Positions 27,017-36,471 of a stretch of 64,000 bases of DNA are shown piece by piece. The notes below the pieces were generated by a model that saw only the letters and a program-made list of their open reading frames with translations, did no database searches and was not told the origin of the DNA. Source of the DNA: Synechococcus sp. CS-1325 (GTDB lineage: Bacteria > Cyanobacteriota > Cyanobacteriia > PCC-6307 > Cyanobiaceae); the NCBI GenBank assembly GCA_025128135.1, contig JAHLYW010000046.1, forward strand, positions 1-64,000, in the 5' to 3' direction. Every line of letters starts with the position of its first letter. Position 1 is the first letter of the stretch. A program made the translations under genes and the position numbers.

Positions 27017-27960
27017 GGCGAAGGGAGGCCGAGGTGGGCCTGGCCCCGCTGGCGGGCCAGACCGATCTGGCGCTGACGCTCGGCGAAGCGGCCACGATCG
27101 GCATCGCTGAAGCGTGCGATGCAGTGATGGCAGCTCACCCCTGCCTCGAAACCGGCCTGCTGACGGTCCGCCGGGGAAAGCGGCAATCCGCAGGCATGGC
27201 AGAGGCTATGGCTGCCCGGCTGCAGCCGGTGGTCGAGCGCCACCCGGTGATCGAAGACGAAGCACTCGCCGCTCCAGCGGCTCTCGGCCTCGGGAATCTC
27301 CTCCAGATAGCGCAGGATGCCCCCCTGCAACTGATGCACCCCCTCAAACCCCTGCTGGAGGAGGTAGGCCGTGGCCTTCTCGCAGCGGATGCCACCGGTG
27401 CAGAACAGGGCCAGCCGGCGGGGTTGCTGCGCGGCCACCCGGGGCCTGAGCTCCCGCTCCACCCAGGCGGGGAACGCACCGAAGCGCTCGATACCCGGAT
27501 CGAGCGCCCCTGCAAACGTGCCGACCGCCACTTCGTAGCCATTGCGGGCGTCGATCACCAGGGTGTCTGGATCGTCGACCAGGGCGTTCCATTGCTGCGG
27601 CGGCACCCTGCTGCCCGCGCCATCGAGCGGCCGCACCGTCGGGCAACCCAGGGTGACGATCTCCCGCTTCCGCCGCACCTTGAGGCGGTAAAAGCCCGGC
27701 TCGGCGCTCCAGCTGGTCTTCACCTCCAGATCAGCCAGGCCCGGTTGCGCCTGCAGCCAGGCCAGCAGATCAGCCACAGAAGCGGCAGGTCCACAGACCG
27801 TGCCGTTCAGCCCCTCCTCAGCCAGCAGCACCGTGCCGCTCAGCTGGCCCGCTGCCCCCCGCTCCCGGATGCCGCGCTGGAGGTCCTCAAGCCCGTCGCT
27901 GTCCAGGGGCACGAAGCGGTAGAAGGACGCCACCTGGAAGGCCGCCGGCTCAGCGCCCAT
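27013..27960 (-). CDS. trhO: tRNA uridine(34) hydroxylase, rhodanese-like
   Basis: A 315-residue protein from ATG 27960 ([16 protein letters not shown]). It has the TrhO N-terminal domain ([16 protein letters not shown]) and the rhodanese domain with active Cys187 in [16 protein letters not shown]. The C-terminal zinc-like tail has [13 protein letters not shown] and CHHCIARF. It makes 5-hydroxyuridine at position 34 of some tRNAs using oxygen. Its start lies inside the 3' end of bioB (11-nt overlap), so it is probably co-translated. Confidence 0.92.
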   Translation of the reverse strand: MGAEPAAFQVASFYRFVPLDSDGLEDLQRGIRERGAAGQLSGTVLLAEEGLNGTVCGPAASVADLLAWLQAQPGLADLEVKTSWSAEPGFYRLKVRRKREIVTLGCPTVRPLDGAGSRVPPQQWNALVDDPDTLVIDARNGYEVAVGTFAGALDPGIERFGAFPAWVERELRPRVAAQQPRRLALFCTGGIRCEKATAYLLQQGFEGVHQLQGGILRYLEEIPEAESRWSGECFVFDHRVALDHRLQPGSHSLCHACGLPLSPADRQQAGFEAGVSCHHCIARFSDADRGRFAERQRQIGLARQRGQAHLGLPSP

Positions 27961-28996
27961 CCACCGGCTCCACCTGCACACCGGCCGCCGCCAGCAGCTC
28001 CCGGTCCGCCGCCACGTCGGGATTCCCGGTGGTGAGCAGGGTATCGCCGTAGAAAATCGAATCGGCCCCCGCCTGCAGGCAGAGGATCTGGGCCTCACGG
28101 CTGAGCTGCTGCCGGCCGGCACTGAGGCGCACCCGGCTGCTGGGCATCAGGATCCGGGCCGTGGCCACCATCCGCACCAGCTCCAGGGGATCGAGCGGCG
28201 CCTGCTCCTCCAGGGGCGTGCCCTCCACCGCCACCAGCATGTTGATCGGCACGCTCTCGGGGTGGGGCTCCAGGTTGGCGAGCACCTGCAGCAGGCCGGC
28301 CCGATCGCGCAGGCTTTCACCCAGGCCGATGATGCCGCCGCTGCAGACGGTGATGCCGGCCCGACGCACCCGCGCCAGGGTGTCCAGCCGCTCCTGGTAA
28401 GTGCGGGTGGTGATGATCTGGCCGTAGTGCTCGGGGCTGGTGTCGAGGTTGTGGTTGTAGGCGGTCAGCCCCGCCGCCGCCAGGCGCTCGGCCTGGCCAT
28501 CGGTGAGCATGCCGGCGGTGACGCAGGCCTCCAGTCCCAGCTGCCGCACCCCCCTCACCATCGACAGCATCGCCTCGAAGGGGGCTCCATCGCGGATGTC
28601 ACGCCAGGCCCAGCCCATGCAGAAGCGGTGGGCGCCGGCCTGCCTGGCCGCCCGTGCCCGCTCCAGCACGGGTTCCACCGCCAACGCCGGCCGGCCGGCC
28701 ACGTCGGCGCTGTTGTGCATCGACTGGGGGCAGTAGGCGCAATCTTCCTCGCAGCCGCCGGTCTTGACGCTCAGCAGGGAGGCCAGCTGGACCCGGTAGC
28801 CAGGGTTGGCGGCGCGGTGCACCTGCTGGGCCCTCCAGATCAACTCCAGCAGGGGCAGCTCCAGCAAGGCCTGGATCTCGTCACGGCTCCAGTCATGGCG
28901 GAGGGGGATGGGGCACTCCGGAGCGCGGTGGGGTGGGGCGGTGGGGGAGATCAAGGCAATCTTCTGGGACAGGGATGGTGGGGCTTCCCGGCTCAC
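27950..28996 (-). CDS. bioB: Biotin synthase
   Basis: A 348-residue radical SAM enzyme. The cluster motif CEEDCAYC gives Cys82, Cys86 and Cys89 for the 4Fe-4S cluster. Downstream blocks match Bio[62 protein letters not shown] and [20 protein letters not shown]. It inserts sulfur into dethiobiotin. Its ATG overlaps the uppS stop by 4 nt. Confidence 0.96.
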   Translation of the reverse strand: MSREAPPSLSQKIALISPTAPPHRAPECPIPLRHDWSRDEIQALLELPLLELIWRAQQVHRAANPGYRVQLASLLSVKTGGCEEDCAYCPQSMHNSADVAGRPALAVEPVLERARAARQAGAHRFCMGWAWRDIRDGAPFEAMLSMVRGVRQLGLEACVTAGMLTDGQAERLAAAGLTAYNHNLDTSPEHYGQIITTRTYQERLDTLARVRRAGITVCSGGIIGLGESLRDRAGLLQVLANLEPHPESVPINMLVAVEGTPLEEQAPLDPLELVRMVATARILMPSSRVRLSAGRQQLSREAQILCLQAGADSIFYGDTLLTTGNPDVAADRELLAAAGVQVEPVDGR

Positions 28997-29787
28997 GGCG
29001 CGACCGGCGCGACGCCGCCGAAGCGCCGCTGGCGATTCTGATAATCGAGCAGCGCCCGCACCAGAGCCGCCTGATCAAAATCCGGCCAGAGCACATCGGT
29101 GATGTGGATCTCGGCGTAGGCCAGCTGCCAGAGCAGGAAGTTGCTGATCCGGTATTCACCGCTGGTGCGGATCAGCAGGTCGGGATCCACCTCACCGGCC
29201 GTCTCGAGCTGGGCGGCGAAGGCCGCCTCATCGATCGCCGCCGGGTCGAGCGCTCCCCTGGACACCTCCACAGCCAGCTGACGGGCCGCCTGGACCAGTT
29301 CACGCCGGCCGCCGTAGTTGGTGCAGACATTGAAATGAATGCCGGTGTTGGCGGCGGTGCGCTCCGTGGCCGCCTCGATCAGCCGCTGCAGCCCGGCCGG
29401 AAGCTGGCCGAGATCACCGAGAAAGCGGATCCGCACCTGTTCGCGCTCCAGCCCCTCCAGTTCCCTGGCCAGAACGCGCTCGAACAGGGTCATCAGGAAA
29501 CTCACCTCCTCGCCGGGTCGGTTCCAGTTCTCGGTGGAGAAGGCGTAGGTGGTGAGGGCGCCGATGCCCCAGTCGCTGCAGAGGCGCAGGGTGCGCTTCA
29601 AGGCCTCGACACCCTCGCGGTGACCCATCACCCGCGGCAGGTTGCGCTGCTTCGCCCACCGGCCGTTGCCGTCCATGATCACCGCCACATGGGCTGGCAG
29701 CCGGGCAGGATCCAGCAGGTCCGGCAGGGGAGCCAGCGGTTGCCGGGACGCCAGGATCGGGTCAGTGGTCGCCAGGGAGCGACTCAT
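28993..29787 (-). CDS. uppS: Isoprenyl transferase (undecaprenyl diphosphate synthase)
   Basis: A 264-residue cis-prenyltransferase: [16 protein letters not shown] with the catalytic Asp, [24 protein letters not shown] and the C-terminal [25 protein letters not shown]. It makes the long cis-isoprenyl diphosphate used as lipid carrier for peptidoglycan and polysaccharides. Linked by 4-nt overlaps to bioB and cdaA. Confidence 0.95.
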   Translation of the reverse strand: MSRSLATTDPILASRQPLAPLPDLLDPARLPAHVAVIMDGNGRWAKQRNLPRVMGHREGVEALKRTLRLCSDWGIGALTTYAFSTENWNRPGEEVSFLMTLFERVLARELEGLEREQVRIRFLGDLGQLPAGLQRLIEAATERTAANTGIHFNVCTNYGGRRELVQAARQLAVEVSRGALDPAAIDEAAFAAQLETAGEVDPDLLIRTSGEYRISNFLLWQLAYAEIHITDVLWPDFDQAALVRALLDYQNRQRRFGGVAPVAP

Positions 29788-30653
29788 GCGCGGGATTCAG
29801 GCGTGTCCTGCGTCACGCTACGCCCAGTGGGAAGGGACAGCACCGATCCAGGGCCAGGGCCGGGCTTGGCGGGTGGCTTCTGGGCGGGCTGGGCCACCGC
29901 CGCGCTCAGCAGCTCCCGCAACCGACTGCTGGTGATCGGTCGCTCCAGGCGCCCCTGGCGGGCCAGCGAGAGGGTGCCGGTCTCCTCGGAGACGACGATG
30001 CAGAGGCAACGGTCGAACCGTTCGGTGATCCCCATCGCGGCCAGGTGGCGGGTGCCGTAGCGGGCGATGCCCTGCCGCGACAACGGCAGAATCACCCCGG
30101 CCGAAAGGATGCGGTTGCCCTTCACCAGCAGGGCACCGTCATGGAGAGGGGTGTCGGCGGCAAAGAGATTGAGCAGCAGGTCGACGGAAAGCAGGGCGTC
30201 CAGCTCGATGCCGGGGTTGAGGAAATCCTCCGGGCGCAGATCACTGCCGAGGTCGAGCAGGATCAGGGCTCCCCGGCGGCTCTGGGAGAGGCGCCCGGCC
30301 GCTTCGGTGAGCTGCGCCACCGAGCCGGACAACGCCTGATCCTCCTTCTGGCTCCCCAGCAGCACGTCCAGTCGTCCGGTGCCGAGCAGCTCCATCAAGC
30401 GCCGCAATTCGCCCTGCCAGAGGATGGCCAGAGCGAGGCTGCAGCCCAGCACCACCGCTTCCAGCAGGCGGGTGGTGAGCGGCAGGTCGGCGAACCGCTG
30501 GACCACCCAGACCAGGGCCACCAGAAACAGCCAGCCCCGCAGCAACCAGAGGGTGCGGGGCTCCCGGACCCTGGCCAGCAGCAGCACACCGAGAGCCGAA
30601 GCGAACAGCAGGTCCAGCACCACACGGATGTCCAGGAACCCCAGCCAGATCAC
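29784..30653 (-). CDS. cdaA: Diadenylate cyclase CdaA
   Basis: A 289-residue protein with three N-terminal hydrophobic segments ([48 protein letters not shown]) and a DAC domain. The DAC motifs are [20 protein letters not shown] and [16 protein letters not shown]. The usual RHR of the second motif reads RHL here, which is worth noting but may be normal in this lineage. It makes c-di-AMP, which in cyanobacteria is tied to osmotic and day-night responses. Confidence 0.92.
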   Translation of the reverse strand: MIWLGFLDIRVVLDLLFASALGVLLLARVREPRTLWLLRGWLFLVALVWVVQRFADLPLTTRLLEAVVLGCSLALAILWQGELRRLMELLGTGRLDVLLGSQKEDQALSGSVAQLTEAAGRLSQSRRGALILLDLGSDLRPEDFLNPGIELDALLSVDLLLNLFAADTPLHDGALLVKGNRILSAGVILPLSRQGIARYGTRHLAAMGITERFDRCLCIVVSEETGTLSLARQGRLERPITSSRLRELLSAAVAQPAQKPPAKPGPGPGSVLSLPTGRSVTQDTPESRA

Positions 30654-30677
30654 AACGACGAACCATCAAAGCTGGCC

Positions 30678-32093
30678 TCAGGGTACCGGCGAGAACCGTT
30701 CGGGTAATCGGTCGTAGCGCAGCAGTTCCTCCGGCCGCTCGCGCCGCTGCACCAGTTCGGCCTCACCCCCCTGCACCAGAACCGTCGCCGGCCTGGGGAT
30801 GCGGTTGTAGTTGGAAGCCATCGAGGCGTTGTAGGCGCCGGTGGCGAAGACGGTGATCACGTCGCCACAGCGGCTGGCCGGCAGGGGGAGGTCATGGAGC
30901 AGCACATCCCCGGATTCACAGTGCTTGCCGGCCAGGGTCACCGTTTCGGAGGGCGGCGCAGTGGGCTGGTCGGCCAGCACCGCCGTGTAGGCCGACTGAT
31001 AGGTGATCGGACGAGGGTTGTCGCTCATGCCGCCATCGACGGAGAGATAGGTGCGCAGACCCGGGATCTGCTTGCGGCTGCCGATCGCGTAGAGGGTGAG
31101 GCCCGCCGTGGCCACCAGGGAGCGACCCGGTTCGCACAACAGACGGGGCAGGGCCAGGCCGCGCTCGCTGCAGGCGGCCACCACCGCTTCGGCCACACCC
31201 TTCACCCAGGCCTGAATCGAGGGGGGATCATCACTGGCCACATAACGGATGCCGAGCCCACCGCCGACGTTGAGATCACCGCAGGGGTGTCCGAGCGAGC
31301 GGGCCAGGGCGAGGGCATCGGCCATCACCCCGGCCAGATCGTGGTGGGGCTGGAGCTCAAAGATCTGGGAGCCGATGTGGGCATGGAGGCCATCGAGCCG
31401 GGCCCAGCTGCAGCCCGCCAGCTGCCGCAGCACCGGCTCGAGCTGATCGGGATCGAAACCGAACTTGCTGTCGAGGTGACCGGTGCGGATGTACTCGTGG
31501 GTGTGGCACTCGATGCCGGGTGTGAAGCGGAGCATCAATCGCACCGGCGCCTTGCCGGCCGGGGCCAGCTCGGCCAGCAGGGCGAGATCGAGTGCGTTGT
31601 CGACCACCACGGTCACCCCCTGGTCCAGCGCCAGGCCGAGCTCCTCCCTCGACTTGTTGTTGCCGTGGAGCACGATCCGCTCGGCGGGCATGCCGCCCTG
31701 CAGTGCCGTGAGCAGTTCACCGGTTGAAACGGCATCGAGACCCAGGCCCTCGGAGGCCACCAGGGCGCTCAGCATCAGGCTGCTGTTGGCCTTGGAGGCA
31801 TAGAGGGCGAGGGCGGGGCCGGGGTAGTGGGCGGCGAGGGCCTCGCGGTAGGCCCGGCAACTGGCCCTGAGGGTGTCTTCGTCGAGCACGTACAACGGCG
31901 TTCCGTAGGTGCGGGCCAGCTCACTGAGCCCACAGCCCCCCACCTCCAGACGCCCGAGGGAATCGAGCCTGGTGGTGAGCGGGGTCAGGTTGCGGTTGGG
32001 GCTGAGCCGATCCTGGTTCGGCTCCAGAAACGGGGCATGGCCGGCTGCGGAGATGGATCCGTCGATTCCGCTCGGCACGAGGAAGGTGGTCAT
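30678..32093 (-). CDS. lysA: Diaminopimelate decarboxylase
   Basis: A 471-residue PLP enzyme from ATG 32093. Lys101 in LALYASKANSS is the PLP lysine. Other family blocks are VDNALDLALLAELA, HTHEYIRTGHLDSKFG, LDGLHAHIGSQIF, LNVGGGLGI, EPGRSLVATAG and the active-site GKHCESGDVLL with the catalytic Cys. It performs the last step of lysine synthesis. The open frame runs upstream to 32546, antisense to rimI, without similarity. Divergent from rimI (37 nt). Confidence 0.95.
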   Translation of the reverse strand: MTTFLVPSGIDGSISAAGHAPFLEPNQDRLSPNRNLTPLTTRLDSLGRLEVGGCGLSELARTYGTPLYVLDEDTLRASCRAYREALAAHYPGPALALYASKANSSLMLSALVASEGLGLDAVSTGELLTALQGGMPAERIVLHGNNKSREELGLALDQGVTVVVDNALDLALLAELAPAGKAPVRLMLRFTPGIECHTHEYIRTGHLDSKFGFDPDQLEPVLRQLAGCSWARLDGLHAHIGSQIFELQPHHDLAGVMADALALARSLGHPCGDLNVGGGLGIRYVASDDPPSIQAWVKGVAEAVVAACSERGLALPRLLCEPGRSLVATAGLTLYAIGSRKQIPGLRTYLSVDGGMSDNPRPITYQSAYTAVLADQPTAPPSETVTLAGKHCESGDVLLHDLPLPASRCGDVITVFATGAYNASMASNYNRIPRPATVLVQGGEAELVQRRERPEELLRYDRLPERFSPVP

Positions 32094-32130
32094 TGTGATC
32101 AACGCTGGCCCTGGTGATCCAATCGTAAGG

Positions 32131-32625
32131 ATGGGAACGAATTCCACCGGGGCCGCGGCGGCTCGACCCGGAGAGCGGGATCGATCGCCGCGCCGGCTTT
32201 CGATCGACGACCTGACGGCCTGTTGCGCCCTCGACCAGCTGGCTCTCGACGGCCTGTGGACCCCGATCCAGTGGCGGCAGGAGCTCGATGACCCCGATCG
32301 GCTCTGCCTGGGCCTCGGCCCCGCCACCGAGCTCGCCGCCATGGGCATCGCTGCGGTCGTCCTCGATGAGCTGCATGTGTCCCTGGTGGCGGTGCACCCG
32401 GAGCGGCGGCGGCGGGGCCTCGGGCGCCTGCTGCTGCAGACCCTGCTCCGGGAGGGCGGCGCCAGGGGCTGCCGGCGGGCCACTCTGGAGGTGTCTGAGG
32501 CGAACGGGGCTGGGATCGCCCTGTACGCCGCCCTTGGTTTCCGCACGGCCGGCCGACGTCGCAGTTACTACCGCAATGGAGACGATGCTCTGATCCAATG
32601 GGCTGAGCTCAAATCGCAGGAGTGA
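32131..32625 (+). CDS. rimI: Ribosomal protein S18-alanine N-acetyltransferase / GNAT
   Basis: A 164-residue GNAT protein. The acetyl-CoA loop VHPERRRRGLGRLLLQTLL is clear, preceded by ELHVSLVAV and followed by LEVSEANGAGIALYAALGF and RRSYYRNGDDAL, the RimI C-terminal pattern. It probably acetylates the N-terminus of S18 (or other substrates). The start ATG at 32131 was chosen because the first recognisable strand begins soon after; an upstream open frame is antisense to lysA. Its 20-residue N-terminus is low in similarity. Confidence 0.85.
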   Translation: MGTNSTGAAAARPGERDRSPRRLSIDDLTACCALDQLALDGLWTPIQWRQELDDPDRLCLGLGPATELAAMGIAAVVLDELHVSLVAVHPERRRRGLGRLLLQTLLREGGARGCRRATLEVSEANGAGIALYAALGFRTAGRRRSYYRNGDDALIQWAELKSQE

Positions 32626-32723
32626 GACCTGTTGATTGCAAAGGTTCGGATTGCCGCCCATTCTTGATGCGGAAGGCCGAAGAGTTCGCTGCTGTGATGT
32701 ATCAAAAAGGCACTGTCCAGCCC

Positions 32724-32740
32724 AGTCTTTGCAAAGGACT
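32724..32740. promoter_or_regulatory. Near-perfect palindrome upstream of clpC
   Basis: AGTCTTTGCAAAGGACT reads as two arms around a perfect CTTTGCAAAG core (32727-32736), 75-90 bases before the clpC start. A related half (ATTGCAAAGG) is at about 32636. It could be an operator for a dimeric regulator of clpC. No regulator is known to me for this motif. Confidence 0.35.
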
Positions 32741-32814
32741 TGGCTGATGTGCTCCTGGAGGCTCCGCCACCCGCTCAGCCCTGATAAGTTGGATGCACTT
32801 GCACAGGTCCGCCC

Positions 32815-35373
32815 ATGTTCGAGCGGTTTACTGAGAAGGCCATCAAGGTCATCATGCTGGCCCAGGAAGAGGCCCGCCGTCTCGGCCACAATTTTGTCGG
32901 CACGGAGCAGATTCTGCTCGGCTTGATCGGAGAAGGCACCGGCGTGGCCGCCAAGGTGCTCAAGTCGATGGGCGTCAACCTCAAGGATGCCCGCGTCGAG
33001 GTGGAGAAGATCATCGGCCGGGGCTCCGGCTTCGTGGCCGTGGAGATCCCCTTCACCCCGCGAGCCAAGCGGGTTCTGGAACTGTCCCTTGAGGAGGCCC
33101 GTCAGCTCGGCCACAACTACATCGGTACCGAACACCTGCTGCTCGGCCTGATCCGGGAAGGCGAGGGCGTGGCCGCCAGGGTTCTTGAAAATCTCGGTGT
33201 CGACCTGGCCAAGGTGCGCACCCAGGTGATCCGCATGCTCGGTGAAACGGCCGAAGTGGCCGCCGGCAGCGGCAGCAAGGGATCCACCAAGACCCCCACC
33301 CTCGATGAATTCGGCAGCAACCTCACCCAGCTCGCCGCCGAGGGCAAGCTCGACCCCGTCGTCGGTCGTCACAACGAAATCGACCGGGTGGTTCAGATCC
33401 TCGGTCGGCGCACCAAGAACAATCCCGTGCTGATCGGTGAACCCGGCGTCGGCAAAACCGCCATCGCCGAAGGGCTCGCCCAGAGGATCACCCAGGGCGA
33501 AATCCCCGACATTCTCGAGGACAAGCGCGTTCTCACCCTCGACATCGGCCTGCTGGTGGCCGGCACCAAATACCGGGGCGAATTCGAGGAACGGCTCAAG
33601 AAGATCATGGAGGAGATCCGCAGTGCCGGGAACGTGATCCTGGTGATCGACGAGGTCCACACCCTGATCGGTGCCGGCGCCGCCGAAGGCGCCATCGATG
33701 CCGCCAACATCCTCAAGCCCGCCCTGGCCAGGGGCGAACTGCAGTGCATCGGCGCCACCACCCTCGACGAATACCGAAAGCACATCGAGAGGGATGCTGC
33801 CCTGGAGCGGCGCTTCCAGCCGGTGATGGTGGGCGAGCCCACCGTGCTCGACACGATCGAGATCCTGCGCGGGCTGCGCGAGCGCTACGAACAGCACCAC
33901 CGCCTGCGGATCAGCGACGAAGCCCTGGTGGCCGCCGCCACCCTCGGCGACCGCTACATCAGCGATCGGTTCCTCCCCGACAAGGCCATCGACCTGGTCG
34001 ACGAGGCCGGCAGCCGGGTGAGGCTGCTGAACTCCAAGCTGCCGCCTGCCGCCAAGGAACTCGACAAGCAACTGCGCGGCGTTCAGAAGCAGAAGGAGGA
34101 CTCCGTGCGCCAGCAGGATTTCGGCAAGGCCGGCGAGTTGCGCGACAAGGAAGTGGAACTGCGGGAGCAGATCCGCCTGATTCTCCAGAACCGCCGCGAG
34201 GAGGAACCTGCCGCCTCCGCCGACGAGGCAGCCGCCGGAGCGGAAGCCACCATCGGTCTTGAGATGCCCCTGGCCGGCGCCGGTGGCGACCGCAGCCCCG
34301 TGGTCACCGAGGAAGACATCGCCCAGATCGTCGCCTCCTGGACCGGAGTCCCGGTGCAGAAGCTCACCGAGAGCGAGTCGGTGAAGCTGCTCAACATGGA
34401 GGAAACCCTCCACCAGCGCCTGATCGGCCAGGACGAAGCGGTCAAGGCCGTGTCCAAGGCGATCCGCCGCGCCCGGGTGGGTCTGCAGAACCCCAACCGA
34501 CCGATCGCCAGCTTCATCTTCTCCGGCCCCACCGGCGTCGGTAAAACCGAGCTCACCAAGTCACTCGCTGCCTACTTCTTCGGCAGCGAAGACGCCATGA
34601 TCCGGTTGGACATGTCGGAATTCATGGAGCGCCACACGGTCAGCAAACTGATCGGCTCTCCTCCGGGCTATGTGGGCTTCAACGAAGGTGGCCAGCTCAC
34701 CGAAGCCGTTCGTCGCCGCCCCTACACGGTGGTGCTGTTCGATGAGATTGAAAAGGCACACCCGGATGTGTTCAACCTGCTGCTGCAGTTGCTCGAAGAT
34801 GGTCGCCTCACAGACTCGAAAGGCCGCACCGTCGATTTCAAGAACACCTTGATCATCATGACCTCGAACATCGGTTCGAAGGTGATCGAGAAGGGTGGCG
34901 GGGGCCTCGGTTTCGAATTCTCCGGTGCAGCCGCCGAAGAAACCCAGTACAACCGGATTCGTTCGCTTGTGAACGAGGAGCTGAAGCAATACTTCCGCCC
35001 TGAGTTCCTCAATCGTCTCGATGAAATCATCGTCTTCCGGCAACTCAGCCGCGACGAAGTGAAGCAGATCGCTGAGATCATGCTGCGGGAGGTGTTTGGC
35101 CGCATCCGCGAGAAAGGCATCGAGCTCTCGGTCACCGAGGCCTTCAAGGAACGGCTGGTCGAAGAGGGTTACAACCCCAGCTACGGGGCAAGGCCGCTCC
35201 GCCGAGCCGTCATGCGCCTGCTCGAAGACAGCCTGGCTGAGGAGTTCCTCTCCGGCCGGATCAAGGATGGCGACGCGGCCATCGTCGATATCGACGACGA
35301 CAAGCAGGTTGTGATCCGCTCCAGCAGCGCGTCGATCACGCCTGAACCGGCCCTGGCCGGAGCCAGCGCCTGA
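32815..35373 (+). CDS. clpC: ATP-dependent Clp protease ATP-binding subunit ClpC
   Basis: An 852-residue Hsp100 protein: two Clp_N repeats (1-140; [25 protein letters not shown]), AAA-1 with GEPGVGKT and [13 protein letters not shown], a UVR/linker around 420-460 ([22 protein letters not shown]), and AAA-2 with [15 protein letters not shown] and [16 protein letters not shown]. It unfolds substrates for ClpP in the cytoplasm and, in cyanobacteria, takes part in phycobilisome turnover and general proteostasis. Followed by a strong hairpin. Confidence 0.97.
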   Translation: MFERFTEKAIKVIMLAQEEARRLGHNFVGTEQILLGLIGEGTGVAAKVLKSMGVNLKDARVEVEKIIGRGSGFVAVEIPFTPRAKRVLELSLEEARQLGHNYIGTEHLLLGLIREGEGVAARVLENLGVDLAKVRTQVIRMLGETAEVAAGSGSKGSTKTPTLDEFGSNLTQLAAEGKLDPVVGRHNEIDRVVQILGRRTKNNPVLIGEPGVGKTAIAEGLAQRITQGEIPDILEDKRVLTLDIGLLVAGTKYRGEFEERLKKIMEEIRSAGNVILVIDEVHTLIGAGAAEGAIDAANILKPALARGELQCIGATTLDEYRKHIERDAALERRFQPVMVGEPTVLDTIEILRGLRERYEQHHRLRISDEALVAAATLGDRYISDRFLPDKAIDLVDEAGSRVRLLNSKLPPAAKELDKQLRGVQKQKEDSVRQQDFGKAGELRDKEVELREQIRLILQNRREEEPAASADEAAAGAEATIGLEMPLAGAGGDRSPVVTEEDIAQIVASWTGVPVQKLTESESVKLLNMEETLHQRLIGQDEAVKAVSKAIRRARVGLQNPNRPIASFIFSGPTGVGKTELTKSLAAYFFGSEDAMIRLDMSEFMERHTVSKLIGSPPGYVGFNEGGQLTEAVRRRPYTVVLFDEIEKAHPDVFNLLLQLLEDGRLTDSKGRTVDFKNTLIIMTSNIGSKVIEKGGGGLGFEFSGAAAEETQYNRIRSLVNEELKQYFRPEFLNRLDEIIVFRQLSRDEVKQIAEIMLREVFGRIREKGIELSVTEAFKERLVEEGYNPSYGARPLRRAVMRLLEDSLAEEFLSGRIKDGDAAIVDIDDDKQVVIRSSSASITPEPALAGASA

Positions 35374-35386
35374 GCGTGAGCAAACC

Positions 35387-35419
35387 CTCCAGCCCCGCCG
35401 CGCCAGGCGGAGGTTGGAG
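35387..35419 (+). terminator. Hairpin downstream of clpC
   Basis: A GC-rich stem: the left arm CTCCAGCCCCGCC and right arm GGCGGAGGTTGGAG flank the loop GCGCCA. One mismatch and one GU pair interrupt the stem. No U-run follows, so it may act with Rho or as an RNA-stability element. Confidence 0.45.
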
Positions 35420-35489
35420 AGACGTGGGTGTCACACCGCCAGGACACCTGCAACACGCTCTCAACGGGCTGGGTCCTTACTCTTGACCC

Positions 35490-35642
35490 ATGAAAGACAT
35501 CGATCCGATCGAAACACCATCGGCTTCCGAGCAAGCCGGCCAATCCGATCCAGCCAGCCCTTCGAAGCCCCCCATCGATGAATCCTGGGCCTCCGGTCAG
35601 CGCAAGCGTTATCTCGCCTCGCTGCCACACCAAGACCCCTAA
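35490..35642 (+). CDS. Small hypothetical protein
   Basis: A 50-residue reading frame (starts MKDIDPIETPS, ends RKRYLASLPHQDP). The N-terminal 30 residues are Ser/Pro/Gln-rich and disordered; the tail SWASGQRKRYLASLP is the most structured part. It ends 13 nt before the hydrolase gene. No family recognised; coding status is uncertain. Confidence 0.4.
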   Translation: MKDIDPIETPSASEQAGQSDPASPSKPPIDESWASGQRKRYLASLPHQDP

Positions 35643-35655
35643 CTGATATGGCGCG

Positions 35656-36390
35656 GTGAGCACCCCCCGGCTGATTGAAGGGATCGTCTCCATCCCGGTG
35701 GCTGGCCACAGCCTGACCGCCTACCGGGCCATGCCCAGGGCAGACCAACCCCTGCCGGTTCTGCTGGTTGTCCAGGAAATCTTCGGGCTGCACCCCCACA
35801 TCCAGGCCGTCTGCCGGCGGCTGGCCAGCCTGGGCTACCTGGCTGTTGCCCCCAGCCTTCAGGAGCGCCAGGGGGACGTGGCCAGCCAGCCCGATCTGGC
35901 CGGGATCTACGCCATCGTGGCCCGGGTGCCCGATCACCAGGTCCTGGCAGATCTCGATGCCTGCGTGGCCTGGGCCGGCAGCGAATGCAACGGTGAGATC
36001 TCCCGGCTCGGCATCACCGGTTTCTGCTGGGGCGGGCGGATCACCTGGCTGTATGCGGCCCACAACCCCCAGCTCAGGGCGGGTGTGGCCTGGTACGGCC
36101 GTCTTGACAGCCCGCCCACGGCCCTCCAGCCGATGGTGCCGACAGCCCTGGCCGGCCAGCTCCAGGCACCGGTGCTCGGCCTCTATGGCGGCCAGGACGA
36201 GATCATTCCCCTGGCATCGATCGAGCGGATGCAGCAGGCACTCGAGCAAGCCGGCAGCCCCAGCCGCATCGTCGTCTACCCCGACGCTCCCCATGGCTTC
36301 CACGCCGACTACCGCGACACCTACCGCCCGGCAGCGGCAGCCGACGGCTGGGGCCGAATGCGGGACTGGTTCACGGCCCACGGCGTCTGA
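35656..36390 (+). CDS. Dienelactone hydrolase family protein
   Basis: A 244-residue alpha/beta hydrolase with GTG start (MSTPRLIEGIVSIPV). The catalytic triad is visible as Cys in GITGFCWGGRITW, Asp in GLYGGQDEIIPL and His in DAPHGFHADY, with VVQEIFGLHPHI near the N-terminus. The family hydrolyses dienelactones and related esters; the natural substrate here is unknown. Confidence 0.88.
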   Translation: MSTPRLIEGIVSIPVAGHSLTAYRAMPRADQPLPVLLVVQEIFGLHPHIQAVCRRLASLGYLAVAPSLQERQGDVASQPDLAGIYAIVARVPDHQVLADLDACVAWAGSECNGEISRLGITGFCWGGRITWLYAAHNPQLRAGVAWYGRLDSPPTALQPMVPTALAGQLQAPVLGLYGGQDEIIPLASIERMQQALEQAGSPSRIVVYPDAPHGFHADYRDTYRPAAAADGWGRMRDWFTAHGV

Positions 36391-36471
36391 AGCGGGGAAG
36401 CGGCGCTGCGCAATGGCAGGGCGGAATCTAGGCTGAGCCAGTGATTGCAAGCGATTCGATTGGTTGCCGGA

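Noticed and set aside
31921..34413. An 830-codon frame on the minus strand
   Set aside because: It is antisense to clpC and rimI. clpC is certain, and the composition is that of a shadow frame.
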